Source of the DNA: a virus | IMG/VR virus record: IMGVR_UViG_3300036887_000068 | Span: 1-30,288 of that record | DNA length: 30,288 nt | Strand: one strand, 5' to 3' | Part shown: positions 15,713 to 23,468 of the stretch, one piece after another | Position numbering within the stretch: the stretch's first letter is position 1 | How the letters are laid out: every line of letters begins with the position of its first letter | Translations under genes and position numbers: made by a program | Notes under the pieces: generated by a model | What the model was told of the DNA's origin: nothing | Database searches by the model: none | Seen by the model: the letters and a program-made list of their open reading frames with translations, nothing else

Positions 15713-17343
15713 CCTACTTCCTTCTGCATATAGCCCAGCACGCGCCGGCGAATGAAAATGTCGCCGATCTGGAAGCCGTTGCCGCAGACGAACGCCACGT
15801 TCACCGCCAGCCGGTTATACACGACCGGTGCGTTAAAGCTAATAGGCCTCGGGTAAACCCCCGATTGCGCGCCTCCCCACAATGCATCCCCCCACCTGAA
15901 ACTTCCCCAAAGCGTAGCCACCGCTGCGAAAGCGTAGAAAACCGTGTTCAAGACCGACCCGTTCTCGTCGAGCGCCGAAACCTGGATACCTGTAACCGAA
16001 GCTACGGATGTAGTCTTCACCTGCATCTCCGCGATCTCAGACATGGCCATTTGCTCATTGTCCCGAACTACAGTTGTCTGAAACACCGCTAGCATGGGTG
16101 CGCCGTTCTCGGTCGAACTAGTCGTCGAGTCCGGTACTACTTTACTTAAAAACAATTGAGCAGGCACGCCGACCGGCGCCACGACGAACTCCGACCCGTA
16201 AACGCCAATCATGCCGGCCGGGAGCGTATGCGGACCTGACCACACCTTGCGAACAATATCATACCAATATTCTTGATAAGGCGTACCCGCAACGCGCGAG
16301 TTCTGCACACTAATGCGATAAACTTGTGCGTTGCAAGCGGCCGAGACACGCGAGTAAGCAACCGGCGTCAGGAAGGGTACCACGACCCCCGCACCGCCAC
16401 TGCCGATAGGGTCGCTTACGGCCCCGTTGAAGTCGATGATGCGTATGCCGTCCGCGGCGAGGAAAGCCACGCCGACAGGGGTCGCCGCAATCGACCGCGG
16501 CGCCAGCGTGCCGACAGCGGAGTTGAGCGTGTTGATTGCGATACTACTCGCGGCGTAGTCGCCCGTGACCTGATAGATGTTACTGTTGCCTTTGAAGACA
16601 AGAAGCGCCTGGATGATGCCACCAAGTTGGTTATTAAGCGGCAGGCCGACACCCGCGGTAAGAGGCTTGTTGTCATAGAATGTCAAAGCTTGGCCGGCGT
16701 TCGAGCAATTTAGCGGGTTGAGAGAGTCGGACATAATGACCGAAGGCTGCCCGGTCGGCGGGTTGATACCGTAGAATGCACGGCCGTTGAACTGGCAAAC
16801 CCATGCAGGGACAACCGTGAAGGATATATGGGTGCCGCTGGTAAGGTTGCCCGCAGCCCACACGGGCGCCGCGGGATTGGAAATGTTAAACCACCCGATG
16901 TAGTCCGTCACCCCGCTGAAGCCGGGGTGTGTGACAACGACATAGGTCCCGACAATGTCCATCGTCGGCGGCGTCCATTCTCCCGTCGTCCCTTGTGTCG
17001 CCGGCACGTTGCTCGACGTGACGCCGGTCAAGGCGACGAAAGCCGAGGCCGCGAGGTTATAGACGAAGGGCTGGTCGTAGCCGGCTGTCGCGCCGCTGGC
17101 GACCAGCCCGTAGACATACGAGCCCACGATCTTGAAGACCGAAATTACGCCCGGCGTCGTGAACCCGGCGAAGGCCGTCGCCAATAGCGAAGCCGGGCGG
17201 CAGGTCCATATGTTCTGTGTAGAAGGGTCCGGGATGAGATTTTGCAGAACGGCACAACCGCCGGGGTTCGTGTCGGTCTCATCGAGCGAGTCGCACAAGC
17301 CGGCGGGGGAGAAGCGAAGCGGCTGAGTTTTGGCGAGGGACAC
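15709..17343 (-). CDS. Beta-propeller-like tail protein (544 aa), tail tubular B/stabilisation type
   Basis: The start is GTG (17341-17343) with GGTGAG just upstream. The product is almost all beta and Gly/Ala/Val-rich, with repeated blocks such as VFKIVGSYVYGLVASG, MDIVGTYVVVTHPGF, LLVFKGNSNIYQVTGDY and GVAFLAADGIRIIDFNGAVS. This last block is typical of the beta-propeller tail proteins of podoviruses (T7 gp12 or P22 gp10 role, by position). The gene directly upstream is the adaptor, the gene downstream the collar protein. C-terminal WGSFRWGDALWGGA is a distinctive Trp-Gly motif. No direct sequence homologue is recalled, so the role is by fold impression and order. Confidence 0.8.
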   Translation of the reverse strand: MSLAKTQPLRFSPAGLCDSLDETDTNPGGCAVLQNLIPDPSTQNIWTCRPASLLATAFAGFTTPGVISVFKIVGSYVYGLVASGATAGYDQPFVYNLAASAFVALTGVTSSNVPATQGTTGEWTPPTMDIVGTYVVVTHPGFSGVTDYIGWFNISNPAAPVWAAGNLTSGTHISFTVVPAWVCQFNGRAFYGINPPTGQPSVIMSDSLNPLNCSNAGQALTFYDNKPLTAGVGLPLNNQLGGIIQALLVFKGNSNIYQVTGDYAASSIAINTLNSAVGTLAPRSIAATPVGVAFLAADGIRIIDFNGAVSDPIGSGGAGVVVPFLTPVAYSRVSAACNAQVYRISVQNSRVAGTPYQEYWYDIVRKVWSGPHTLPAGMIGVYGSEFVVAPVGVPAQLFLSKVVPDSTTSSTENGAPMLAVFQTTVVRDNEQMAMSEIAEMQVKTTSVASVTGIQVSALDENGSVLNTVFYAFAAVATLWGSFRWGDALWGGAQSGVYPRPISFNAPVVYNRLAVNVAFVCGNGFQIGDIFIRRRVLGYMQKEVG

Positions 17344-17346
17344 GTC

Positions 17347-18051
17347 TCACCACCCCACAAGCTTCGTGTTTTTCAGCCGGTCAAAGTTCTTACCGAACCT
17401 ACGGCGATCCAACTCGACGGTCTTCACAACTTGCCGGTCGTCCTTCATCTTCAGGTAGGCGTCGAGGTCCGCGAGCGCCGCTTGCATGGTTGCGCCGTAG
17501 CGATCGTCGTTCGTCAGCTCCATAAGCGACGCGGTAAGCCGGAGCTTCAGGTAGGTCTGGTTCGGGAACCACGGGATCGCCGCGCTGGTCTCCGGCGTCG
17601 GGATGTCAGGCATTTGACGTTGGTAGCGCGCTGTCACCACGTAAGAGCCGCCGGCCGGAGGCCACACGTACATGAGTGGCGCATCGCCGTTTGCAATGGG
17701 GGAATTATCCACCGCATAATTTTCGGGGTAAGCGGCAAGACCCGCTTGCTGTACGCACGAGTCAAACTCGGCGAGAGTGAAGGGGATCATAACGTATTGA
17801 ACCCCTTGGATGGAGTAATATACATCGTTGAGATTTGCGCGCAGCCAGTCGGCGGGTAAAACATAGGGGCCGGAATTCTGCCCGGCTATTGAGTTGAAGG
17901 TAAAATTGGCCACCCCGCGCGTGACGGCGAAGTCATAATCTTGGCACAAGTCGGCCAAGATCATGTTCAAAAACTGGCCCGCCTGCACCGTGAAGCCAGG
18001 GCATTTGGCGATCTGTGTCGCAAGGGTAATGATTTGCTGCGTTTGTAGCAT
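17347..18051 (-). CDS. Head-to-tail adaptor protein (234 aa)
   Basis: An N-terminal helical part (QIITLATQIAKCPGF, FLNMILADLCQDYDFAVTRG) is followed by strands such as SGPYVLPADWLRANLNDVYY and a middle segment SYVVTARYQRQMPDI. The C-terminal helices (YLKLRLTASLMELTNDDRYG, ADLDAYLKMKDDR) carry basic residues. This matches the phage adaptor type that caps the portal and receives the tail (P22 gp4 / T7 gp11 role). The start shares one base with the upstream stop (TAATG). It lies 3 bp before the propeller-like tail gene. Confidence 0.8.
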   Translation of the reverse strand: MLQTQQIITLATQIAKCPGFTVQAGQFLNMILADLCQDYDFAVTRGVANFTFNSIAGQNSGPYVLPADWLRANLNDVYYSIQGVQYVMIPFTLAEFDSCVQQAGLAAYPENYAVDNSPIANGDAPLMYVWPPAGGSYVVTARYQRQMPDIPTPETSAAIPWFPNQTYLKLRLTASLMELTNDDRYGATMQAALADLDAYLKMKDDRQVVKTVELDRRRFGKNFDRLKNTKLVGW

Positions 18052-18575
18052 TAGCCCCCCGCGACGATCTTCTCCAGTTCAGCAATCTCTTCCTCGAGAT
18101 GCTCAATATCTTCGCGGCCCCGCTTCATGGCTATTTCTAAATTATCGAGATCGATCTTCTGCTTTTGCCGGTCAGCGACGATCTGCGCAGTAGGCTTATA
18201 GTCGGTCCTGCGACCGCTCGCTGTGTGCATCTCTCGCGCCGTCTGGTCCGTCATCTCGTAAGTGTGGCGGACTTCAACGATGCGCTCGGCGGCGCGCTTC
18301 TGCCCCTTCCTCAGCCGGGTGAGGTCAAGTTTTGCCTGCGGCAACCGGATGGCAGCCTTTTGCCGGCTGGACGCTCTGAACACCTTGTCGAGCGCCGCGT
18401 CAAGTTCGACCGGTGGGCAGTCAAAAGGGACGAAGCATTGGAAGACGACGTTGCGGTCCTCGCCAATTTGGTGCGAGACTGAAATGCCGATAGCAGGCAT
18501 AGTGCCGGCGTTCACCTCGGATGTAGTCTTCTCGGGGGGTAGATCGACCATACGTGCCTCTGACCTGTCTGACAT
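18051..18575 (-). CDS. Coiled-coil protein of the head-tail region (174 aa)
   Basis: The frame is open to 18725, but the upstream part overlaps the preceding gene. ATG 18575 (MSDRSEARMVDLPPEK) fits just after that gene's stop at 18583, with GAGAG about 5 nt upstream. The N-terminal ~90 residues may be a small beta domain (IGISVSHQIGEDRNVVFQCF). The C-terminal part is a long charged helix (DREDIEHLEEE-type heptads at the end), probably a coiled coil. No family recognised. Its place between coat and adaptor suggests a head or neck accessory role. Confidence 0.75.
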   Translation of the reverse strand: MSDRSEARMVDLPPEKTTSEVNAGTMPAIGISVSHQIGEDRNVVFQCFVPFDCPPVELDAALDKVFRASSRQKAAIRLPQAKLDLTRLRKGQKRAAERIVEVRHTYEMTDQTAREMHTASGRRTDYKPTAQIVADRQKQKIDLDNLEIAMKRGREDIEHLEEEIAELEKIVAGG

Positions 18576-18582
18576 AAAACTC

Positions 18583-19068
18583 TCAAAACCTCGCGGGCGC
18601 ACCCGTGGTGCCGGTTGCCGCACCTGTACGCGCGGATAAGTTATACCGCGCCCGATTACGCCTGTAAAAATTGGCATCCGGGTCGCCGTGAACCTCATCA
18701 TCATGACGAAACGAAGCGGCCTCACAGTCTTTGATCACATCATAGACGGACTTCGGCACGTGATAAACTTCCCCGTGGAAGTAGGAACGGCCGTCGAGCA
18801 AAATACGGTCGGCGTAGAGCGCAAGATTGATGCGAACTTCCCGCATCTCTTCCACGAGACTTGGATACCGGGTTTTCTCGAGCCGGTCCATTTCCTGCTT
18901 GAGGAATTCTTCTTCAGCGTCGACTTTCAGTTTAGCCATAAGCCGGACTTCGGCCGTTTGCTTCAGAGCAGCGATTTCGGTGGCAGTCAAGACGGACAAG
19001 TCAATATCCCGAGTGCGCACATGCCCCGGGGGAATCTTCGGTTTCTCAAGTAGCTTGTTCTTGGCCAT
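18583..19068 (-). CDS. Hypothetical protein of the head region (161 aa)
   Basis: The protein starts MAKNKLLEKPKIPPGHVRTR, then has a charged helix (LTATEIAALKQTAEVRLMAK through EEEFLKQEMDRLEKTRY) and a conserved-looking segment DGRSYFHGEVYHVPKSVYDVIKD. It ends with an Arg-rich tail. The SYFHGEVYHVPKSVYD block looks like a small structural domain found after phage coat genes, but no family name is supported. Spaced 3 bp from the upstream gene and 7 bp from the downstream one. Confidence 0.75.
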   Translation of the reverse strand: MAKNKLLEKPKIPPGHVRTRDIDLSVLTATEIAALKQTAEVRLMAKLKVDAEEEFLKQEMDRLEKTRYPSLVEEMREVRINLALYADRILLDGRSYFHGEVYHVPKSVYDVIKDCEAASFRHDDEVHGDPDANFYRRNRARYNLSARTGAATGTTGAPARF

Positions 19069-19071
19069 GGA

Positions 19072-19383
19072 TCATGTATCCCAGGAAGTAGCGGCGGCGG
19101 CGATAGAGTAGTGAGAGATCAGGATCGGCCACCCGTACGCATCAACAGCGATGACGTCCCCCGGCTCAATCTTGAGCACCCCGCGACGGGGAATGTAGAG
19201 CTGCCCCTGCCCGAAGGCACCCGGCCATATACGCGGGGTGCCGGGCGGCACGACCGCGGCAAGTTTGTCATCCAAGATACTCGCCTGCAACGCGGCAGTA
19301 TCCGCGGGGTTCATTCCGCTGCGCAGGAAAACCAGCCCGCTAAGGCTGGTCGTCAGCTTTGTTCCAACCGGGAGAAGCGCCAT
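19072..19383 (-). CDS. Small beta-rich head protein (103 aa)
   Basis: It follows the coat gene by 10 bp, with AGGGAGTAAG before its ATG. The product carries strands such as TKLTTSLSGLVFLRSGM, GQLYIPRRGVLKIEPGDVIAVD and YGWPILISHYSI. The 'RRGVLKIEPGDVIAVDAYGWPILIS' layout reads as a small beta-barrel. A decoration or head-completion role is possible from position, but no family was recognised. Confidence 0.75.
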   Translation of the reverse strand: MALLPVGTKLTTSLSGLVFLRSGMNPADTAALQASILDDKLAAVVPPGTPRIWPGAFGQGQLYIPRRGVLKIEPGDVIAVDAYGWPILISHYSIAAAATSWDT

Positions 19384-19393
19384 TGCTTACTCC

Positions 19394-20743
19394 CTACCCG
19401 AAGGTGCCGGAGAAGGCCGAAGTTGACTCGATCCTGCCGAAAAACAACTGGTTCAACAAAATTGTGCCGTACATAACCTTCCAGCCTACCACGCGCAACA
19501 TGTTGAGCACGTCCGACTTGTCAGCATCTTTCAGAAACGTATATTTGATGTCGTCGAGCATTATTTGCCCGTAAGCGCCGCGCCCGAAAACAAGGGTCGG
19601 GTAGACGGTGACACCGGCTGCCGGTGCAGCCGGCGGTACTTGCGAGGCACCAATACCTGTCAGGATGACAGTTTGCCCGCCCGCGAGCTGCGTCGCCTGC
19701 CCTTGCAAGGGGCCGGTCGTAGGACCAGCCGCGGTCGTCGCCAAGTTGTCGGGCGAGGTTGTAGTGCCGATGTAGACATTGAAGGTGAAGCCTGTCGGGG
19801 TCGAGGGCAAGGTGATCGCGATTGAGCCGTTCGGGCCGGCGACGCTCGTTGCGGCCGAGACTTGCGTGATCCAACTTTCATACTGGTTTTGCGTGTCAGA
19901 CGCGGTAACGATCGTATAATAGGTGGCGTTGGTCGCCAGTGCCCCGGCACTCCCCGCGACACCTTGAATCAGCGCGTTGCCGGTCCAGAACGGGACCATG
20001 TTTGACTCGCAGAACCGAATGCCGCCAAGCTCGCCAATTTCAGCATTGTATAGCTTGTTGATATCGCTGTAAGAAGAAGCCGTGACAAATGTCGAATTCT
20101 CCCTCACGTCTTGCACGACGAAGGGATGAACAATAGCGGTGTAGTGAGGAAGTCCTCGGGGGTCGGCCGAAGCCTTGGAGCCGCCGGACTCGGCCGCGAT
20201 CTTTTCGTTTGTCTGTTCGTCGCCCATGTACCTCGGCGCGCCGAGATTGGATAACTGCGCGTAAAGGCGATTGATCTCGTGGAGGTTGAGCACATCCCCG
20301 GCAACGAGGTTAGCACGGGCGCCGCGGGAGTTGACGTAGTTGATCTGTGTCCCGCCCATGAGGTTATTATATGTGTTGCGGTCTAAAGTTTCCGCCACGG
20401 CAAGCGCGCAAAGCTCTTTGGCGATACTGAACATAGGGTGCTTGATCGTCATCTCCGCTATATCCGAGATGGTGATTTTGTCACCCCACTGAAGCACGGT
20501 CGCCGTGACCATCGTAACGGACATTTCCTGACCGGCCGGCGGGACACCTTCTGAAAGTGGCGCGTAAGGCAGCGGTACGCGGTTCCACCGAGCGGCTTGG
20601 TAAACGACGCCGCGTCCTTTGGGGAGAGTCAAGGGGTCGCCGAACTGGAACGCTACTAAGCGCCGTCTGGCGAGAGGGAGCGTTTTCTGTGCAATATAGG
20701 ATTCGACATCGGCTTGAAATGCGCCCGAACTGTTAACCGGCAT
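19394..20743 (-). CDS. Major coat protein, N4 gp56-like, with inserted domain
   Basis: HK97-fold coat of the N4 gp56 type. Key blocks: PLSEGVPPAGQEMSVTMVTA at 62-81, VLQWGDKITISDIAEMTIKHP at 83-103, ETLDRNTYNNLMGGTQINY at 118-136, YTAIVHPFVVQDVRE at 201-215, AEIGELGGIRFCESN at 234-248, and YPTLVFGRGAYGQI at 381-394. Between residues ~262 and ~376 lies an extra Thr/Ser/Gly/Pro-rich beta-domain, absent from short family members. The ATG has TTAGGAG about 9 nt upstream, the strongest leader in this arm, as expected for the most abundant virion protein. It follows the scaffold gene. Confidence 0.92.
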   Translation of the reverse strand: MPVNSSGAFQADVESYIAQKTLPLARRRLVAFQFGDPLTLPKGRGVVYQAARWNRVPLPYAPLSEGVPPAGQEMSVTMVTATVLQWGDKITISDIAEMTIKHPMFSIAKELCALAVAETLDRNTYNNLMGGTQINYVNSRGARANLVAGDVLNLHEINRLYAQLSNLGAPRYMGDEQTNEKIAAESGGSKASADPRGLPHYTAIVHPFVVQDVRENSTFVTASSYSDINKLYNAEIGELGGIRFCESNMVPFWTGNALIQGVAGSAGALATNATYYTIVTASDTQNQYESWITQVSAATSVAGPNGSIAITLPSTPTGFTFNVYIGTTTSPDNLATTAAGPTTGPLQGQATQLAGGQTVILTGIGASQVPPAAPAAGVTVYPTLVFGRGAYGQIMLDDIKYTFLKDADKSDVLNMLRVVGWKVMYGTILLNQLFFGRIESTSAFSGTFG

Positions 20744-20781
20744 TGTAGTTTACTCCTAAGCCGGCACCCTACGCCGACATT

Positions 20782-21564
20782 CTAAATTTCGACTCCATCG
20801 AGCCTGCGCTCGAGATCGTCGAGCGAATTTCCCCGGCCCGCTCGACCACGCGGCGCCGCATGATCACTTCGCCCGTCGCCTGCCTGCGTCCGTTGGCTCG
20901 CCACCTTCTTCCGGCCGGCGGCCTGTTGCGTCTTGATGTTCTTGGCGTTGTCCAAAACCTTTTGGCCAAGAACAAACTTCAGCACCGTCTCTCGCGAAAA
21001 GTCCCGACCCGCGCGCCTCTCGACGGCCAACAGGTCTTCAACTTCCTTCCCATACCGTTTGAAGCGCGGGTCATAGGACCCTTTCGCCTCGTATGCCGCT
21101 CTGTCGGCCTTATCCGCGGCCTCAAAGCGGTACATATTGATCTGACGCTCTTGAGCCTTCTGGGCTTTTCCAAGCTTGTAATCCAACCGCTCTTCTGCGC
21201 CCATGAGCGACAGTCTCGCGGCCTCTTGATCAGGTGTCTCTTCTTGCATCCGCGCCTGGTGTTGCTGGCGCTCCGTGCGAAGTTCCTGAATTTCTCGTTC
21301 TAACCGATCGACTTTCTCAGCAGCGGATTTAGCGGTTTCGCGCGCTTTCAGAACTGCGGAAGTCGCGCGGCTCCGTCGAGGTGGCTCTTCGCCACTTTCG
21401 TCTTCGGCCGTTAACCCTTCATCGGTTTCGGTGTCTTCGTCTTCTTGCCCACCGGCTTCGCGCCCGCTTTCGTCGTCGAGCTGTCCGGCATCTTCGCCTT
21501 CATCGCCATCTTCGATTTGGATGTCATCCGGTTCTTCATCAGGGTCTCGCGGTCCAATTGTCAC
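20782..21564 (-). CDS. Scaffolding protein (260 aa)
   Basis: The first ~60 residues are strongly acidic (DEEPDDIQIEDGDEGEDAGQ and onward). Next comes RRSRATSAVLKARETAKSAA and a long coiled coil (VDRLEREIQELRTERQQHQ). The C-terminus is basic, with a helix-turn end SLDDLERRLDGVEI. Acidic start, coiled-coil middle and basic C-terminal end is the classic phage scaffold pattern; the C-terminal helix binds coat. It lies directly before the coat gene. The start is GTG (21562-21564) with GGAG 8 nt upstream; a promoter-like sequence lies just before it. Confidence 0.85.
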   Translation of the reverse strand: MTIGPRDPDEEPDDIQIEDGDEGEDAGQLDDESGREAGGQEDEDTETDEGLTAEDESGEEPPRRSRATSAVLKARETAKSAAEKVDRLEREIQELRTERQQHQARMQEETPDQEAARLSLMGAEERLDYKLGKAQKAQERQINMYRFEAADKADRAAYEAKGSYDPRFKRYGKEVEDLLAVERRAGRDFSRETVLKFVLGQKVLDNAKNIKTQQAAGRKKVASQRTQAGDGRSDHAAPRGRAGRGNSLDDLERRLDGVEI

Positions 21565-21656
21565 TGCATTTTCTCCGGTGGTTTACGGCCACTAGGCGGG
21601 CGCCGATTACGTCGGCGGGACGGGGGCCACTTACGGCGGCCAATCGACAGGTGTCT

Positions 21657-21686
21657 AATTTACCGTAGAATAAAGGTATAAGTCAA
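21657..21686 (-). promoter_or_regulatory. Sigma-70-like promoter before scaffold/coat
   Basis: On the minus strand TTGACT (21681-21686) and TAAATT (21657-21662) are separated by 18 bp within the 118-bp gap upstream of the scaffold gene. The -35 box overlaps the stop of the preceding gene. The gap is one of the few in this tightly packed arm. This would boost scaffold and coat expression. Sequence pattern only. Confidence 0.5.
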
Positions 21687-21922
21687 GCTACCCCGTGCTC
21701 CAGGTGATCAAGCCTATGCTCGAATGCTCTAAGTCGTTCGTCTTGCCGAGCAAACTCAACCAGAATGTCAGTTTGCTTGCGCATCTCCGATTCCACAAAC
21801 GAAAGTCGCCGCGCTTGCGCCGACAAATCTGCCCTCGTCGATACAAATGCCCCGATCCCCCCGGCCAAAAACCCGAAGAGCGTAATCATTTGCCCGAGGT
21901 TTACGGATAAGTCGAAAGTCAT
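21683..21922 (-). CDS. One-TM coiled-coil membrane protein (79 aa)
   Basis: ATG 21922 overlaps the previous stop (ATGA); an earlier ATG at 21928 is possible. It has an N-terminal membrane helix (LGQMITLFGFLAGGIGAFVS) followed by a coiled coil (SFVESEMRKQTDILVEFARQ, RAFEHRLDHLEHG). One TM plus coiled coil is the layout of inner-membrane spanins and of small holin-like phage proteins. It lies close to a lipoprotein gene, which would be the expected partner. The role as i-spanin is inference. Confidence 0.75.
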   Translation of the reverse strand: MTFDLSVNLGQMITLFGFLAGGIGAFVSTRADLSAQARRLSFVESEMRKQTDILVEFARQDERLRAFEHRLDHLEHGVA

Positions 21923-22089
21923 TTGCATACCACTTTAAAGGTTCCTACGACCCAATCCCCATTGACCGGGTAGGCCCCGCGAACAGCCGGCAAATGGCAC
22001 GCCCTCGCCTCGACTTTGATCTGCTTTGCTACCGCCGGATGCCCCGGAGTGGCGAAAACAAACCACGCGACGACCAACGCGGAACTCAA
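21919..22089 (-). CDS. Small exported protein with signal peptide (56 aa)
   Basis: I place the start at TTG 22087-22089, which overlaps the lipoprotein TGA (TTGA) and has a GGGGGGAA leader. This start gives a short signal, MSSALVVAWFVFATPGHPAV then A-K. The mature part (KQIKVEARACHLPAVRGAYP) has two cysteines that could form a disulfide in the periplasm. A longer frame to 22179 exists but runs back through the lipoprotein gene. No family recognised; a role in lysis or superinfection exclusion would be speculation. Confidence 0.6.
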   Translation of the reverse strand: MSSALVVAWFVFATPGHPAVAKQIKVEARACHLPAVRGAYPVNGDWVVGTFKVVCK

Positions 22090-22436
22090 GGGCCGGTTCC
22101 CCCCGTCAACGAAGCCGTGCACGCCGCAAGCGATGCGGTGCCGCCCAGCGCATCGCAGAGGCCCGATGACGCGAGACATACGGTTTGGGAATCCTTGACT
22201 GCCGCCTGGCTGGTTGCAACCAAGGATGCGATCTGCGATTCGACGGCCGAGACACTGGCAACGGAGCAGGTGAAGCTGAGGGTAACCGATTTGATATTGG
22301 CCGCGGCTTGGGTTGCGGCCGGCGTCGAGAGAGCGGCCGAAACCGAGTTAATTCCCGACGTGACTTCGGCGCACGCCGCGAGGCCCGCACCTGTCAGAGC
22401 AAACATGGCGAGAATAAAAAGCGTGGAGGGTTTCAT
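22086..22436 (-). CDS. Phage lipoprotein (116 aa)
   Basis: From ATG 22436 the start is MKPSTLFILAMFALTGAGLAAC: basic n-region, hydrophobic core and a lipobox L-A-A-C. The frame runs on to 22469, but only 22436 gives a proper signal. The mature protein is Ala/Ser/Thr-rich with three more cysteines (SFTCSV, TVCLASSGLC, LAAC). Lipoproteins in a lysis region are candidate outer-membrane spanins, though this one is longer and not Pro-rich. It follows the 111-aa gene by 5 bp. Confidence 0.78.
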   Translation of the reverse strand: MKPSTLFILAMFALTGAGLAACAEVTSGINSVSAALSTPAATQAAANIKSVTLSFTCSVASVSAVESQIASLVATSQAAVKDSQTVCLASSGLCDALGGTASLAACTASLTGGTGP

Positions 22437-22441
22437 TTTGC

Positions 22442-22777
22442 TTAGCCTTTCCAATTGGTTGACGGCCACAAATCCGCGATGTTTGCATCGGGAGCCTGGC
22501 CGGTCAGGACCGCCCCGAACACCGGCCCGAGGAATTCGACCACTTCGTCAGCGAGTTCAAGATCATTTATAACCACCGCCTCCGGGGGAAGGAACAGACC
22601 GGCAATTTGTAGAATGATCATCACCGCGGATTCCCCGTTGCCAACACGCTGCTGGATCGGTTCCGACGACCACATATTTAGAAGACCATCCCAATTGAAT
22701 GATTTTGCACCCGCCAGAATTTTTGTGATTGTCGGTGCATCAGTTTGGATAGCGGCGAGATCAGATGCAAAACTCAT
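22442..22777 (-). CDS. Hypothetical protein (111 aa)
   Basis: The start overlaps the holin-candidate stop (ATGA at 22774-22777). The product begins MSFASDLAAIQTDAPTITKI, and has one moderately hydrophobic segment, GESAVMIILQIAGLFLPPEA, then an acidic helix VINDLELADEVVEFLGPVFG. It may associate with the membrane. No family recognised; its position within the envelope gene cluster is the only hint. Confidence 0.75.
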   Translation of the reverse strand: MSFASDLAAIQTDAPTITKILAGAKSFNWDGLLNMWSSEPIQQRVGNGESAVMIILQIAGLFLPPEAVVINDLELADEVVEFLGPVFGAVLTGQAPDANIADLWPSTNWKG

Positions 22778-23121
22778 TTCGGCACGACCTCGTAATCATT
22801 CGAGGAAACAATGTTTTTTTCTGCCGTCGTGGCCGCAATTAGGGGCGTTGTGACGATTATGGCCCCGGTCGCGGCAACGGCCCGGGCCTGGGCTTTGTGA
22901 CTTGCGGTCCATGTGCCGTACCACCCTAGCACAATCGCGGCCAGGGGCGCTACGCCAACAGTGATTTCCTGGACACCGTTAACAATATGGCCGAGCGATG
23001 TTTGAATTGTCGCAGCGTTATCTGTTGAAATGATGCCCCACCCCGCAGCGGCGGTTGCCGCGCCCGCTATGAAAGTTCCCACGTACCGGCTGATTGCAGC
23101 CACTTGCGCTGTTGTAATCAC
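22774..23121 (-). CDS. Holin candidate, two-TM membrane protein (115 aa)
   Basis: The start is GTG (23119-23121) with an AAAGGAAA leader. Two hydrophobic helices are visible: YVGTFIAGAATAAAGWGIIS and VGVAPLAAIVLGWYGTWTAS, with a possible third, ATGAIIVTTPLIAATTA. Size and layout fit small phage holins that make membrane lesions for lysis. The CHAP-like endolysin gene is ~350 bp upstream in the same operon. I recall a Pam3-gp28-type holin family with this layout, but cannot confirm it. Confidence 0.6.
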   Translation of the reverse strand: MITTAQVAAISRYVGTFIAGAATAAAGWGIISTDNAATIQTSLGHIVNGVQEITVGVAPLAAIVLGWYGTWTASHKAQARAVAATGAIIVTTPLIAATTAEKNIVSSNDYEVVPK

Positions 23122-23154
23122 TAGCGTTTCCTTTCAGGTGCTTCCGCGGCGGCC

Positions 23155-23262
23155 TCAATGAAACGGAATTGGCGGGATCTGCATCAGCTCCCGCAGCAGC
23201 CACGCGAGCGTAGCGACCACGCCCGCGACAAATACGCCGGCAATCAAGATCCACTTCAACAT
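23155..23262 (-). CDS. Tiny single-TM protein (35 aa)
   Basis: ATG 23262 lies 7 nt inside the upstream gene's end. It encodes MLKWILIAGVFVAGVVATLA followed by WLLRELMQIPPIPFH: a single membrane helix with a short Pro-rich tail. GAGCGG lies upstream as a weak ribosome site. It fills the gap between the 70-aa membrane protein and the holin candidate, and its composition is unlike random sequence. It could be an antiholin or small lysis regulator; this is inference. Confidence 0.6.
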   Translation of the reverse strand: MLKWILIAGVFVAGVVATLAWLLRELMQIPPIPFH

Positions 23263-23468
23263 CGTGGTGTACCGCTCATGTTGTGGATAATATAGTCAAG
23301 TTCCGTCATCCTCCCGACAGTGTCGAGAAACATACGCCGGCGCCGGCGCTTCGTCTCAACTCTAAGTCTAATTTCGGCACCGACCCCCCACACCAACGCG
23401 AACGGGAGGCCGGCCACACAAACGACGACGGCGAGTAATTCGAGGATAACCCGCGGGGCGCTGCGCAT
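23256..23468 (-). CDS. Small one-TM basic protein (70 aa)
   Basis: ATG 23468 shares its first base with the endolysin stop (TGATG). A TTG three bases earlier also overlaps that stop. The product has an N-terminal membrane helix (VILELLAVVVCVAGLPFALV) followed by a highly basic stretch ETKRRRRR and a short C-terminal part. This positive-inside layout fits an inner-membrane protein with a cytoplasmic C-terminus. Between endolysin and holin candidate, a lysis role is likely but unproven. Confidence 0.7.
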   Translation of the reverse strand: MRSAPRVILELLAVVVCVAGLPFALVWGVGAEIRLRVETKRRRRRMFLDTVGRMTELDYIIHNMSGTPRC

